64,000 nt of DNA, taken from positions 124,001 through 188,000 of the forward strand of contig NZ_JIAG01000003.1 in assembly GCF_000688395.1 (NCBI RefSeq), in the 5' to 3' direction. Positions 48,643-58,432 of this stretch are shown here, one piece after another; the first letter of the stretch is position 1; every line of letters starts with the position of its first letter. The position numbers and the translations under genes were made by a program. This DNA comes from Haematomicrobium sanguinis DSM 21259 (GTDB lineage: Bacteria > Actinomycetota > Actinomycetes > Actinomycetales > Micrococcaceae). The notes beneath the pieces were generated by a model. That model was given only the letters and a program-made list of their open reading frames with translations. It was not told the origin of the DNA and searched no databases.

Positions 48643-49677
48643 TTGAGTTCACACACCGAAACGGCACCGCCCGCCGCGGCCGCCCCCAACACGTCGACGC
48701 CGACGCCCGGGGCCAAGAAGCCGTCCAGAAAGCAACGCAAGTCCGGCGCTCAGGCCGTGAAACTCCCATTCAAGGTCCGTTGGGCCAAGGACTGGCAAAT
48801 GGTGCTCATGATGGTGCCGGGCGTCCTCTTCCTACTTTTCTTCTTCTACATCCCGATCCTGGGCAACGTGATCGCCTTCCAGGACTATCAGCCGTTCCTC
48901 GGCATCGGCGGCAGCGAATTCGTCGGCCTGCAAAACTTCATTAGCCTGTATGACAACCCGGACTTCTGGAACGCCTTCTGGAACACCCTGAAGCTCGCCG
49001 CGGTCCAACTGCTCTTCTTTTTCCCGATCCCGCTGATCCTGGCAATCATCGTCGACTCGCTGGTCTCCAACAAGGTCCGCCGCACCTTCCAATCCATCGC
49101 CTATCTGCCGCACTTTTTGTCCTGGGTGCTCGTGATCACCCTGTTCCAGCAAATGCTCGGCGGCGCGGGATTCGTCAATAACACCCTGGAAGCGATGGGC
49201 ACCGGCCCCATCCCCTTCATGACCAACCCGGACACCTTCCCGCTACTGGTGGTCGCACAGTTGATTTGGAAGGACGCCGGCTGGGCGATGATCATCTTCC
49301 TTGCGGCTCTCGCCAGCGTGGACGTCAACCTCTACGAAGCCGCCGCCGCGGACGGCGCGGGCCGCTGGCGCCGGCTCTGGCACATCACGCTTCCGGCGCT
49401 GCGCACCGTCATCATCTTGCTTTTGATCCTGCGCATTGGCGACATCTTGAGCGTCGGTTTTGAGCAACTCATTTTGCAACGCGACAACGTGGGCGCCGGT
49501 GCCGCCGAAGTGTTGGACACCTTCACCTATTACGCCGGCGTGTTGGGCGGCGATTGGAGCGCCGGTGCCGCCGCAGGCCTGGCTAAGGGCGTCGTCGGAG
49601 CGCTGCTCATTTGGGGCGCAAACACCCTGGCCCACCGCTTCGGCGAACCCGGTATCTTCCAAAGGAAGGCGAGCTAA
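48643..49677 (+). CDS. Carbohydrate ABC transporter permease (LplB type)
   Basis: Inner permease of a sugar importer, 344 aa. About 60 polar, Pro/Ala/Lys-rich cytoplasmic residues are followed by six TM segments. The EAA loop reads YEAAAADGAGRWRRLWHITLPA and contacts the ATPase. The LplB-type N-terminal region YIPILGNVIAFQDYQPF is clear. The start is TTG with GAGG five bases upstream. It is the first gene of the operon with the second permease (2-bp gap) and binding protein. Confidence 0.92.
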   Translation: MSSHTETAPPAAAAPNTSTPTPGAKKPSRKQRKSGAQAVKLPFKVRWAKDWQMVLMMVPGVLFLLFFFYIPILGNVIAFQDYQPFLGIGGSEFVGLQNFISLYDNPDFWNAFWNTLKLAAVQLLFFFPIPLILAIIVDSLVSNKVRRTFQSIAYLPHFLSWVLVITLFQQMLGGAGFVNNTLEAMGTGPIPFMTNPDTFPLLVVAQLIWKDAGWAMIIFLAALASVDVNLYEAAAADGAGRWRRLWHITLPALRTVIILLLILRIGDILSVGFEQLILQRDNVGAGAAEVLDTFTYYAGVLGGDWSAGAAAGLAKGVVGALLIWGANTLAHRFGEPGIFQRKAS

Positions 49678-49679
49678 CC

Positions 49680-50597
49680 ATGTCATCCACCGTTCTCAAG
49701 TCCGGGCTGCTGCGCCGATCCCAGCGCCCCATCTGGCGGGAGAAAGCCTCCCCGCTCTACCAGTTCATCAAGTTCCTGGTGCTCGGCGGGTTCGCGATAT
49801 CCATCATCGTCCCGATCCTGTTGGTGGTCTCCACCTCGCTGGCGGACCAGGAACAGCTCAACGCCGCAGGCGGTTACGTGCTGTGGCCCGAGCGCCCCAC
49901 TTTCCAGGCCTATGAGACGATCTTCTCCGGCAACCTGATGTTCCGGGCGATCTGGGTCAGTGTGGTCGTCACGGTCGGCGGCACGCTCATCGCGCTCTTC
50001 ACCACCGTCACCATGGCCTACGCAACGAGCCGCCCGGTGCTCTTTGGCCGCCCGGTCCTCCTGGCCGTACTCTTCACACTGCTCTTTGCCCCGGGCCTCA
50101 TCCCGATGTACCTGATGGTGCGGGAGCTCGGCCTGCTGGACAGCCTGTGGTCGCTGATCCTGCCCGGCGCGCTCAGCGCCTTCAACTTCGTTGTCATGCG
50201 CGCCTTTTTCATGAATATCCCCAAGGAACTCATTGAATCCGCGCGAATCGATGGGGCGAATGATTTCACTATTTTGTGGCGCATAGTCTTGCCGCTGTCC
50301 AAGGCGGTCATCGCCGTCGTAGGTCTTTTCTATGCGGTGGGATTCTGGAACGCCTTCTTCAACGCGCTCCTGTACATCAATGACACCGCGAAGTGGCCGA
50401 TCCAGGTGATGCTGCGTACCTACGTTCTGCAGGGCACCTCGCTGACCGCGGACCAGCTCGGTATCGCGCAAGCGGCGCCCTCCCAAGCCATTCAGATGGC
50501 CGTGGTGGTGGTGGCGCTGGTGCCGATCGCGCTGGTCTACCCCTTCCTGCAACGTCACTTCAACAAGGGCGTCATCACCGGCGCCGTCAAGGGCTAA
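49680..50597 (+). CDS. Carbohydrate ABC transporter permease (LplC type)
   Basis: 305 aa, six TM segments, partner of the preceding permease. EAA loop KELIESARIDGANDFTILWR. It ends with KGVITGAVKG, as is typical of this subfamily. No ATPase subunit is encoded in the operon, so a shared MsiK-type ATPase elsewhere in the genome is likely. Confidence 0.93.
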   Translation: MSSTVLKSGLLRRSQRPIWREKASPLYQFIKFLVLGGFAISIIVPILLVVSTSLADQEQLNAAGGYVLWPERPTFQAYETIFSGNLMFRAIWVSVVVTVGGTLIALFTTVTMAYATSRPVLFGRPVLLAVLFTLLFAPGLIPMYLMVRELGLLDSLWSLILPGALSAFNFVVMRAFFMNIPKELIESARIDGANDFTILWRIVLPLSKAVIAVVGLFYAVGFWNAFFNALLYINDTAKWPIQVMLRTYVLQGTSLTADQLGIAQAAPSQAIQMAVVVVALVPIALVYPFLQRHFNKGVITGAVKG

Positions 50598-50621
50598 GCC
50601 CTGCACACCCAAGGAGAAACA

Positions 50622-52262
50622 ATGTCCACATCAACCAGCTTCAGCCGCAGATCGTTCCTGGGATTCACCGGGCTTTCGGTAGCAAGCGTCGCGACCCTCA
50701 CCGCCTGCGGCGGCGGGTCAAGCAACAATGGGGGAGCGGCCGCCAGCGCCGACGTGAAGCTCCCCACCTACAAGGAATTCACCGGGGTCACCCCGGACCT
50801 GCCGGGCAACGCCGAGGGCCTGGTGCCGGGGTTCTTGAAGTTCCCCTCCGAACTGGTCGCCTCCACCACCGAGAAACCGGCAAAGGGGCCGATCAGCGGG
50901 CTGTCCGAAACCTTCACCACCCCGCCGCCAGCCATGAATGACAACCCGTTCTGGCAGCGCCTCAACGAGGCGCTGGGCGGCGAGTTCAACCTGACCATCG
51001 GCACCGACCCCGGCTACCCGGAAAAGTTCGCCACCATCCTGGCCAGCAATGACCTGCCAGACATGATGTGGCTGCCGCCAAACCAGGGCATCCCGAACGT
51101 CGGTCCCATGCTGGAGGCCAAATTCCAGGACCTCACCGAGTACTTGAGCGGCGATGCCGTGCTGGAGTACCCGAATCTGGCCGCGCTCAAGCCCGCGTCC
51201 TGGAAGACCGCTGTGGTCAACGGCAAGATTTGGGGCGCGCCGATCCCCAGCACGCCCTTTGGCCAGGTCATGATCGGCAATCCGAAGTATTGGGAACCCC
51301 TCGGCGGCTTCCAATGCAAAAACGCGCAGGAGTTCTATGACAAGTGCGTCGAGTTCGGCAAGCGCCCCAACTCCTATGCCCTGCAGCCCGCATACATCAA
51401 CATCCTGCACATGGCGACCGAGTGGTACGGCGCGCCAAACGGCTGGAGGGTCAATGAGGACCGCACCCTGACCAGTATTTATGAGACCGACGCGTACAAG
51501 CAGGGCCTGGACCTGTGCGCCCGGCTGTTCGCGGCCGGATGCTTCCACCCAGACACCAACATGTCTGAGGCCAACACCGGGCCCTATGCCGCAAACGGTA
51601 CGCTCGGTGCCGAGGTGGTCGCCGGCCCTACCGGCGCGGCCAAGTACCGTCTGCAATTCCCGGACCTCTTCATGGACACGATGATCCCCTTTGGCGCCGA
51701 GTCCGGCATCACCCCGTCCTATGACATGGGTTACGGCACCGTCGGCTTCACGCCCTTCAAGAAGGCGGACGAGTCCAAGATTCGCGAACTGCTCGCGGTG
51801 ATCAATTGGCTTTCCTCGCCCTTTGGCACCAAGGAATGGTTGCAAAAGGGTTATGGCACCGAAGGCAAGGACTTCGAATTCGATTCCTCCGGCGCGCCGC
51901 AGCTGACCGAGTCCGGCCGCACCAACGCGCCCGGGCTGACCGGCGCGCTGGGAATCATGGCATCGCCCGAATCGGTACTCTTCAGCGCGATCCCCCAAGA
52001 CACGCAGTCGATTTACGACACCTCGAAAGAGTTGCTCAAGAACGCCAAGCGCAACCCGACCAACGGTTTGTACTCGGACACCAACTCCAAGGTGGGCCCG
52101 AAGATCCGCCAAAACCTCTACGACAAAGTCACCGACATCATCACCGGCCGCGCCCCGGTCAGCGACATCGACGCGGCCGTCAAGCGCTACTTCAACGATG
52201 GCGGCGAGAAGATCCGGCAGGAGTTCCAGGAGGCACTGCCCTCGGACACCCCAGTAGGCTAA
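50622..52262 (+). CDS. Sugar ABC transporter substrate-binding lipoprotein (LipO/LplA type)
   Basis: 546 aa. A twin-arginine signal (SRRSFLGFTG) and lipobox LTACGGG show Tat export and lipid anchoring after Cys. The large two-lobed binding protein has the size of the Lpl group that binds oligosaccharides or modified sugars. AAGGAG lies seven bases before the ATG. Its ligand may be the sulfated sugar handled by the downstream sulfatase; this is inferred from position. Confidence 0.92.
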   Translation: MSTSTSFSRRSFLGFTGLSVASVATLTACGGGSSNNGGAAASADVKLPTYKEFTGVTPDLPGNAEGLVPGFLKFPSELVASTTEKPAKGPISGLSETFTTPPPAMNDNPFWQRLNEALGGEFNLTIGTDPGYPEKFATILASNDLPDMMWLPPNQGIPNVGPMLEAKFQDLTEYLSGDAVLEYPNLAALKPASWKTAVVNGKIWGAPIPSTPFGQVMIGNPKYWEPLGGFQCKNAQEFYDKCVEFGKRPNSYALQPAYINILHMATEWYGAPNGWRVNEDRTLTSIYETDAYKQGLDLCARLFAAGCFHPDTNMSEANTGPYAANGTLGAEVVAGPTGAAKYRLQFPDLFMDTMIPFGAESGITPSYDMGYGTVGFTPFKKADESKIRELLAVINWLSSPFGTKEWLQKGYGTEGKDFEFDSSGAPQLTESGRTNAPGLTGALGIMASPESVLFSAIPQDTQSIYDTSKELLKNAKRNPTNGLYSDTNSKVGPKIRQNLYDKVTDIITGRAPVSDIDAAVKRYFNDGGEKIRQEFQEALPSDTPVG

Positions 52263-52303
52263 TCGCAAGAGAATCCGCACTACACGGGGCGCAGAGAATA
52301 GCG

Positions 52304-53455
52304 ATGAAAAAGCACGACGGCGATGACACTCACCCGGGTGCCGGGGAACCAACCCCGGCGCCCGTGGTGACTGCGCCACACAATGGGGAAGGCCGCAACG
52401 GGACAACCCGTAACGGGGCAAGCGCGAACGGGGCAACGGCGAAGCCGGTGTCTATCCCCGGCTCCAAGTCCGGGCGGCCCACCATGAAAATGGTGGCGGA
52501 GGCCGCGGGGGTGTCCACGGCCACGGTGTCCTATGTGTTTTCCGGGCGTCCGGGCAGCAGCAAGAAGGATTATGGCGTCGCCGAAGAAACACGCAAGCGC
52601 GTCACCGAGGCGGCCGAGGCGTTGGGCTACCAAACCAACCTGGCGGCCAGGGCGGTGCGCACGGGGCGTAGCGACCTGATCCTGTTGCGCCTGATCATGC
52701 TTGCCGACCCGTGGGCGCTGGAAATCGCGCAAAGCGCCTATCAGCGCTTTGCCGATGAGGAGAAAACGGTGCTGGTGCTCCCGGACGGCGATTGGCGAAT
52801 CCCGCTGGAACAGCACCAGATCGATGTCGCCTTCATCGACGGTCTGAGAGATCGTGAAGCAGAGGCCCCGGTGTTGACCGATTTGGGTGCGAAGGGCAGA
52901 CGCATCATCGTGTTTGACGAAAGGGTGGAACCGGACGGCTTTGACGTGGTGCGCTCCGACGCGATACCGGGGGCGCGCCTGCTCCTGGATTACCTGCTGG
53001 AAAAGTATCCGACCGTCGCCGCACTGGACGGTAGCAATAATCCCGAGGGGGGCCGTCTGCGCGTGTACTTGGATGCCGTGCGCAAGCGCGGGCAAGAGCC
53101 GGTGTGGGTGGGCGTCTCGCCGCGAGATGAGGCGGCTGCCTTCCGGGGAGCGATCGAGCTGTTGACGCGCCCGGATCGGCCGCGTGCGATCTATGCCACC
53201 GCGGACTACCTGGCCATTGCCGTGATTCACGCCGCACATTACTTGGGGCTGTCGGTGCCCGGGGATGTCGCGGTGGCCGGGCTCGGCAACACCACCGCCG
53301 GGGAGGAGCTCACCCCGTCGCTCACTTCGGCTGGACCCGAACGCTTCGTCGAGAAGGTGATTGATCGATTCCACGAACTAGCCACCGACGCCGATGCGCA
53401 GCCGGGAAAACTGTTGGACTTCCCCTGGCGGGTCTTTGAACGCGATTCGGCTTAA
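52304..53455 (+). CDS. LacI-family transcriptional regulator
   Basis: 383 aa. Helix-turn-helix at residues 61-80 (MKMVAEAAGVSTATVSYVFS), hinge, and a periplasmic-binding-like sensor domain (VDVAFIDGL, AIYATADYLAIAVIHAA). The N-terminal 60 residues are a polar extension with Asn-Gly repeats from three copies of a ten-base unit near 52395-52440. A GTG at 52448 could be the true start. It probably represses the importer operon through the site at 48591-48606. Confidence 0.9.
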   Translation: MKKHDGDDTHPGAGEPTPAPVVTAPHNGEGRNGTTRNGASANGATAKPVSIPGSKSGRPTMKMVAEAAGVSTATVSYVFSGRPGSSKKDYGVAEETRKRVTEAAEALGYQTNLAARAVRTGRSDLILLRLIMLADPWALEIAQSAYQRFADEEKTVLVLPDGDWRIPLEQHQIDVAFIDGLRDREAEAPVLTDLGAKGRRIIVFDERVEPDGFDVVRSDAIPGARLLLDYLLEKYPTVAALDGSNNPEGGRLRVYLDAVRKRGQEPVWVGVSPRDEAAAFRGAIELLTRPDRPRAIYATADYLAIAVIHAAHYLGLSVPGDVAVAGLGNTTAGEELTPSLTSAGPERFVEKVIDRFHELATDADAQPGKLLDFPWRVFERDSA

Positions 53456-53532
53456 ATACGCCGGCCAGGGCAGCCAGGCCCGTACCCGGCGTCACACCGA
53501 CCTGAATATATGTGAAATGAGGAGCACGAGAA

Positions 53533-54711
53533 ATGACAACACTTAAAGTCGGCATTCTGGGATACGGCATGCGCGCGGGGCTGTCCCGCAGCGTGAACGC
53601 CCCCGGCAATGACGCCGAAATCGCGATGATTTGTGAGATTAGCGAGCGCGGCAAGGCTGACGCCGCCAAGGCATACCCGTCAGTCCCGATCACCGAGAGC
53701 ACCGATGAGTTCTTCGCCGCTGTGGATGCGGTCATGGTTCTCCTACCGGATAACTTGCACGCCGAGTATTCCATCAAGGCGCTCAACGCCGGGGTCGCGG
53801 TGTTCTGCGAAAAACCGCTCGCCACCACGGTGGAAGACGCCGACGCCGTGTTGCGCGCCGCCTATGAGTCCGGTTCCAAGCTCTATGTCGGCCACAATAT
53901 GCGTCACATGCCGGTCGTCACCGCGATGCGGGAGATCATCCAATCGGGCCGGATTGGGGAGGTCAAGGCGGTATGGTGCCGTCACTTTGTCGGTCACGGC
54001 GGCGACTTCTACTTCAAGGACTGGCACGCCGATCGGTCCAAGTCCACGTCCCTGCTTTTGCAAAAGGGCGCACACGATATCGACGTCATTCACTGGCTCG
54101 CCGGCGCCTACACCAATCGCGTCTCCGGGATGGGTGAGCTCAGCGTGTACGGCGACCTGCCCCGCGGCGGCCAGCCCGAGGGCGCGCGCATGTTTGACTG
54201 GTACAGCCTGGACAACTGGCCGCCCACCGAGCAGGACGGTTTCAACGATGTGGTGGACGTCGAAGACATCTCCCAGGTGAACATGCGTTTGGACGGCGGC
54301 ATCCTCGCCTCCTACGAACAGTGCCACTTCACCCCGGACTATTGGCGCAATTACACGGTCATCGGCACCAAGGGTCGCATTGAAAACTATGGTGACGGCT
54401 CCGGCGACACGATCGGGCTGTGGAACAAGCGCCACGCCGGGTTCGCCCAGCCGGACGAGGTGATCGAGGTTCCCGAAGCCGAAGGCGGTCACGGCGGCGC
54501 CGACCCGCGCCTGGTCGCAGAGTTCATCCGCTTTGTCCGCGAAGGCGGCGCGACAAACACCTCCCCGATCGCGGCCCGCCAGGCCGTAGCCGTGGGTGTC
54601 CTGGCCGCTGACTCCATTCGCACCGACCAGGGTGCCCGCGAGGTGCCCGCGCTTCCCGAAGAACTCGTCGCATACTTCGAGCAGGGTCAACCAGCCCGGG
54701 AGAACGCATGA
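53533..54711 (+). CDS. Gfo/Idh/MocA-family oxidoreductase
   Basis: 392 aa NAD(P)-dependent sugar dehydrogenase-type protein. N-terminal Rossmann motif VGILGYGMRAGLSRS, the catalytic EKPLATTVEDA, and KGAHDIDVIHWLAG with the conserved Asp/His. Substrates in this family are sugars or inositols, with oxidation or hydrolysis through a keto intermediate. Its ATG follows GAGGAGCACG. It overlaps the sulfatase by 4 bp, so both probably act on the same imported sugar. Confidence 0.92.
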   Translation: MTTLKVGILGYGMRAGLSRSVNAPGNDAEIAMICEISERGKADAAKAYPSVPITESTDEFFAAVDAVMVLLPDNLHAEYSIKALNAGVAVFCEKPLATTVEDADAVLRAAYESGSKLYVGHNMRHMPVVTAMREIIQSGRIGEVKAVWCRHFVGHGGDFYFKDWHADRSKSTSLLLQKGAHDIDVIHWLAGAYTNRVSGMGELSVYGDLPRGGQPEGARMFDWYSLDNWPPTEQDGFNDVVDVEDISQVNMRLDGGILASYEQCHFTPDYWRNYTVIGTKGRIENYGDGSGDTIGLWNKRHAGFAQPDEVIEVPEAEGGHGGADPRLVAEFIRFVREGGATNTSPIAARQAVAVGVLAADSIRTDQGAREVPALPEELVAYFEQGQPARENA

Positions 54712-56159
54712 GCGCGCAGCCCAATATTCTGCTGATCATTTCCGACGATCACGGTTACGCCGACCGCAGCGCCACCGGCAACGCCCCGGATGCGCACACC
54801 CCTGGCTTGGACCGGCTCGCCGCGCGCAGCACCGAATTCACCAATGCCTATGTCAGCGCGCCGATTTGCTCGCCCTCGCGCGCCGGGCTCATTGCCGGGG
54901 CGTACCAAAAACGCTGGGGCGCGGGCTGGTTCGGGACATCCGAGTTCCCGCCCGAGGACTACCGGGTGTTGCCCGAGCACCTGAAAAACCTTGGCTACCG
55001 CACCGGATATTTCGGGAAGGTGCATTACGGTTCGGAGAAACCCGGAGACCGCGCCTGCCCGGATCAACACGGTTTCGATGAGAGCTACTACGGTCTCGCC
55101 GGCATGCAAACCGGACGCCTGAACTACCTGCATCACGGCGAGGCGGCGGAAGAAAAGTATGGGGAAGCCTCCCGGTACATGGCGGTGCTGCCCATGATCG
55201 AAAACGGCACCGAGGTGCCGCTGGAAGGGTTTCTCACCGATGAACTTGCCGGGCGCACCCGGGATTTCATCACCGAGAGCGTGGAGAACGACGGCGATGC
55301 CCCCTTCTTCGCGATGCTCGCCTTTAACGCGGTGCACAATTTTTGTTGGCAGCTTCCCGAAGAGGAGTTGCGGGCGCGTGGGCTTCCGGCAAAGTCCGAT
55401 TGGTTCCCGCCGGGTAGCGAGCTCAATGAAAGCGGCGAAGGCTACGAGGAGTGGTACCAGGAAGCGATTTCGCCGAACCTGGAGCACGGCCGCGAGTACT
55501 ACCTCGCGCAACTGGAGCTCATGGACCGGCAGATCGGGCTGACGCTGGATCATCTGGACGAGTTGGGTGTTGCCGAGAATACGATCGTCATTTACCTCAC
55601 CGACAACGGCGGCTCGACCTGCAACTACGGCAATAACGCGCCGCTAGCCGGAACCAAATACACGCTCTGGGAGGGCGGGATCCGGGTGCCTTTCCTGGTG
55701 AGCTGGCCCGGCGGCGGCGTCCCGGAAGGGGCCACCAACGATTCGCTGACCATCAGCCTGGACATCCTGCCGTCCCTGGTGGCGGCGGCCGGAGGAGAGA
55801 TTCCCCACACCACTGACGGAACGGATCTGCTGAAGCGGGCGCGTGGGGAAGAATCCGGGGCCGGACGCACCCTGCACTGGGACACCGAATGGCAGTGGGC
55901 CGTTCGCGACGGTGACTGGAAACTCACCTGGGTCGAGGACAAGGACGGCGGCTGGTCGGACCAGATTCGCACCTACGAGCACGCCGACGCGGGCCGCGGT
56001 CTCCGACTCTTCAACCTCGCACAGGATCCTGGCGAATCGGATAACCTCGTTGAGGCGGAACCGGAGAAGGCCGCCGAACTATTGGACAAGCAACGCGGCT
56101 GGCTCCTCGAGGTGGCGGGCCCTGGCGCGAGGCTTCCCGAAACGAAACTTGAGGTATAA
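54708..56159 (+). CDS. Type I sulfatase (arylsulfatase family), cytoplasmic
   Basis: 483-aa sulfate ester hydrolase. Metal-binding NILLIISDDHG at the start, the formylglycine signature CSPSRAGLIAG with the modifiable Cys54, FGKVHYG with a catalytic Lys, YLTDNGG, and the C-terminal subdomain. There is no signal peptide or TM segment, unlike most secreted sulfatases. It needs an FGE, which is encoded at 47521-48507 and is likewise cytoplasmic. The natural substrate is probably a small sulfated sugar taken up by the adjacent importer. Confidence 0.94.
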   Translation: MSAQPNILLIISDDHGYADRSATGNAPDAHTPGLDRLAARSTEFTNAYVSAPICSPSRAGLIAGAYQKRWGAGWFGTSEFPPEDYRVLPEHLKNLGYRTGYFGKVHYGSEKPGDRACPDQHGFDESYYGLAGMQTGRLNYLHHGEAAEEKYGEASRYMAVLPMIENGTEVPLEGFLTDELAGRTRDFITESVENDGDAPFFAMLAFNAVHNFCWQLPEEELRARGLPAKSDWFPPGSELNESGEGYEEWYQEAISPNLEHGREYYLAQLELMDRQIGLTLDHLDELGVAENTIVIYLTDNGGSTCNYGNNAPLAGTKYTLWEGGIRVPFLVSWPGGGVPEGATNDSLTISLDILPSLVAAAGGEIPHTTDGTDLLKRARGEESGAGRTLHWDTEWQWAVRDGDWKLTWVEDKDGGWSDQIRTYEHADAGRGLRLFNLAQDPGESDNLVEAEPEKAAELLDKQRGWLLEVAGPGARLPETKLEV

Positions 56160-56165
56160 AACTCC

Positions 56166-57209
56166 ATGAAGGCGTTGTTCAAGCCAAACCCGGGACCCGG
56201 GTTTGAATTGGTTGATCGGCCGGAGCCAACACCGGGCCCCGATGACGTAAAAATCCGAGTACTCACTACCGGTATCTGCGGTACCGACCTGCACCTCTTG
56301 GAATGGGATAAATCGGCACAGTCGATGGCTCAGGCGCCAATGATCGCCGGACACGAGTTCTATGGCGAAGTTGTCGAGGTCGGCTCCGATGTGCGCAAGG
56401 TCAAGGTCGGGGACCGGGTCTCCGGCGAGGGGCACATTGTGTGCGGGGTGTGCCGCAATTGCCGCGCCGGGCGCCGCCAAATGTGCATTCACACCAGTTC
56501 GGTCGGTGTGCAGCGAGACGGCGCCTTCGCCGAATTTGTGGTCATCCCGGAAACCAATACCTGGGTCCATCACGGTGACATTTCGCCGGAGCTGGGCGCC
56601 ATTTTCGATCCCTTTGGCAACGCCGTGCACACTGCGCTCGCCTTCCCTCTCCTCGGCGAAGACGTGTTGATTACCGGAGCCGGTCCCATTGGCCTCATGG
56701 CGATTGCCGTGGCGCGTCACGCCGGTGCCCGTAAGATCGCCATTACCGATGTTTCGCCGACCCGTTTGCGCATGGCAGAGGACCTGGGCGTCGACGCGGC
56801 AATCGACGTCTCGCAGAGCCGGATTGCCGAGGTGCAAAAAGAACTCGGCATGGTGGAAGGCTTCGATGTCGGGCTGGAAATGTCCGGCCACCCCACCGCG
56901 CTTGGCGAAATGATTGAGAACATGAACCACGGCGGCAACATTGCGATTCTCGGTTTGCCCACCGGAGACATTTCCATCGACTGGGCGAAGGTTGTCACGC
57001 ATATGCTGACGCTCAAGGGCATTTATGGCCGGGAAATGTATGAAACCTGGTACGCCATGAGCGCGATGCTGGGCTCGAATCCGGCGCTGCGCACCGCGAT
57101 TTCCAGCATTGTCACCGACGTGTTCCCGGCCGCCGAGTGGGAGCAGGCGTTTAGCGCGGCCAAGAGCGCCGGTCGGGGTAAGGTCGTTTTGGATTGGAGC
57201 AAGGTATAG
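56166..57209 (+). CDS. tdh: L-threonine 3-dehydrogenase
   Basis: 347 aa zinc enzyme oxidising L-threonine to 2-amino-3-ketobutyrate with NAD+. Catalytic-zinc Cys in [22 protein letters not shown], the structural zinc cysteines in [18 protein letters not shown]-binding [13 protein letters not shown], and [12 protein letters not shown] and [14 protein letters not shown], which are close to E. coli Tdh throughout. It starts 6 bp after the sulfatase and 2 bp before kbl, so it is co-transcribed with both. Confidence 0.94.
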   Translation: MKALFKPNPGPGFELVDRPEPTPGPDDVKIRVLTTGICGTDLHLLEWDKSAQSMAQAPMIAGHEFYGEVVEVGSDVRKVKVGDRVSGEGHIVCGVCRNCRAGRRQMCIHTSSVGVQRDGAFAEFVVIPETNTWVHHGDISPELGAIFDPFGNAVHTALAFPLLGEDVLITGAGPIGLMAIAVARHAGARKIAITDVSPTRLRMAEDLGVDAAIDVSQSRIAEVQKELGMVEGFDVGLEMSGHPTALGEMIENMNHGGNIAILGLPTGDISIDWAKVVTHMLTLKGIYGREMYETWYAMSAMLGSNPALRTAISSIVTDVFPAAEWEQAFSAAKSAGRGKVVLDWSKV

Positions 57210-57211
57210 AC

Positions 57212-58432
57212 ATGTTTGGCGAGATGAAAACGCAGTTGCAAGAAGAACTGCAAGAGATAAAAGACTCCGGACTGTACAAGGCAGAGCGCGCCATCACCAC
57301 GGCGCAGGCTGGCCACATTAAGGCGACCTCGGACCTCTCTGGCAACACCGCAGCCGAAGAGGTGCTGAACTTCTGCGCTAACAATTACCTGGGTCTCGCC
57401 GACCACCCCGAGATCATCGCCGCGGCAAAGCAGGGCTTGGATGAGCGCGGCTTTGGTATGGCCTCGGTGCGTTTCATTTGCGGCACTCAAGACATCCACA
57501 AGGAACTCGAGTCCCGGGTCTCCCGGTTCTTAGGAACCGAAGACACGATCCTCTTCTCTTCCTGTTTTGACGCAAACGGCGGCGTCTTCGAGTCCTTGTT
57601 TACCAAGGATGATGCGATCATTTCCGATGCGCTCAATCACGCCTCGATCATTGACGGGATTCGGTTGTCCAAAGCGGCCCGCTACCGCTACAAGAACCGG
57701 GACATGGCAGATCTTCGCGCCCAGTTGGAGGCCGCACGGGATGCGGGCGCCCGCCGCACTGTCATTGTGACGGACGGCGTATTCTCCATGGACGGGTACC
57801 TGGCACCTCTGCAAGAGATCTGCGATCTCGCCGAGGAGTTTGGCGCACTGGTCATGGTGGATGACTCGCACGCGGTTGGCTTTATGGGGGAGAGCGGCGC
57901 CGGTACGCCGGAGCACGCCGGGGTCTCGGATCGCGTGGACATCTATACCGGTACCTTCGGCAAGGCGCTCGGCGGCGCTTCCGGCGGGTATGTCTCCGGG
58001 CGTGGCGAAATCGTCGAGATGCTCCGCCAGCGCGCACGCCCGTACCTGTTCTCCAACTCGCTCGCCCCGGCCATTGTGGAGGCCACCATGAAGGCGTTGG
58101 ATCTGGTGGAAAACGCCGGCGAATTGCGTGAGAAGCTCTTTGCCAATGCCGAACGGTTCCGCACCGGCATGAGCGAGGCCGGGTTCGAGCTCCTCGATGG
58201 CGAGCACGCCATTGTCCCGGTCATGTTCGGCGACGCCGTGGTGGCCAGCAAGGTTGCCGACGCCATGCTAGAAAACGGCGTGTACGTCACGGCATTCAGT
58301 TTCCCCGTGGTGCCGCGCGGTGAAGCGCGTATCCGAGTGCAACTCTCTGCCGCGCACACGCCCGAAGACATCGACCGGTGCGTTGCCGCGTTTAGCGAAT
58401 CGCGGCGCCAAGTTGAGAGCGCAACGGCATAG
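57212..58432 (+). CDS. kbl: Glycine C-acetyltransferase (2-amino-3-ketobutyrate CoA ligase)
   Basis: 406 aa PLP enzyme that splits 2-amino-3-ketobutyrate with CoA into glycine and acetyl-CoA, the second step after Tdh. [43 protein letters not shown] and the PLP Lys in [14 protein letters not shown] are all present. ATG 57212 was taken (the frame opens 18 bp earlier inside tdh). Its 3' end overlaps the converging kinase gene by 41 bp. Confidence 0.95.
   Translation: MFGEMKTQLQEELQEIKDSGLYKAERAITTAQAGHIKATSDLSGNTAAEEVLNFCANNYLGLADHPEIIAAAKQGLDERGFGMASVRFICGTQDIHKELESRVSRFLGTEDTILFSSCFDANGGVFESLFTKDDAIISDALNHASIIDGIRLSKAARYRYKNRDMADLRAQLEAARDAGARRTVIVTDGVFSMDGYLAPLQEICDLAEEFGALVMVDDSHAVGFMGESGAGTPEHAGVSDRVDIYTGTFGKALGGASGGYVSGRGEIVEMLRQRARPYLFSNSLAPAIVEATMKALDLVENAGELREKLFANAERFRTGMSEAGFELLDGEHAIVPVMFGDAVVASKVADAMLENGVYVTAFSFPVVPRGEARIRVQLSAAHTPEDIDRCVAAFSESRRQVESATA

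Noticed and set aside
50718-52436. Open minus-strand frame of 572 aa antisense to the sugar-binding lipoprotein
   Set aside because: Composition typical of an antisense frame; the plus-strand gene has a Tat signal and lipobox.
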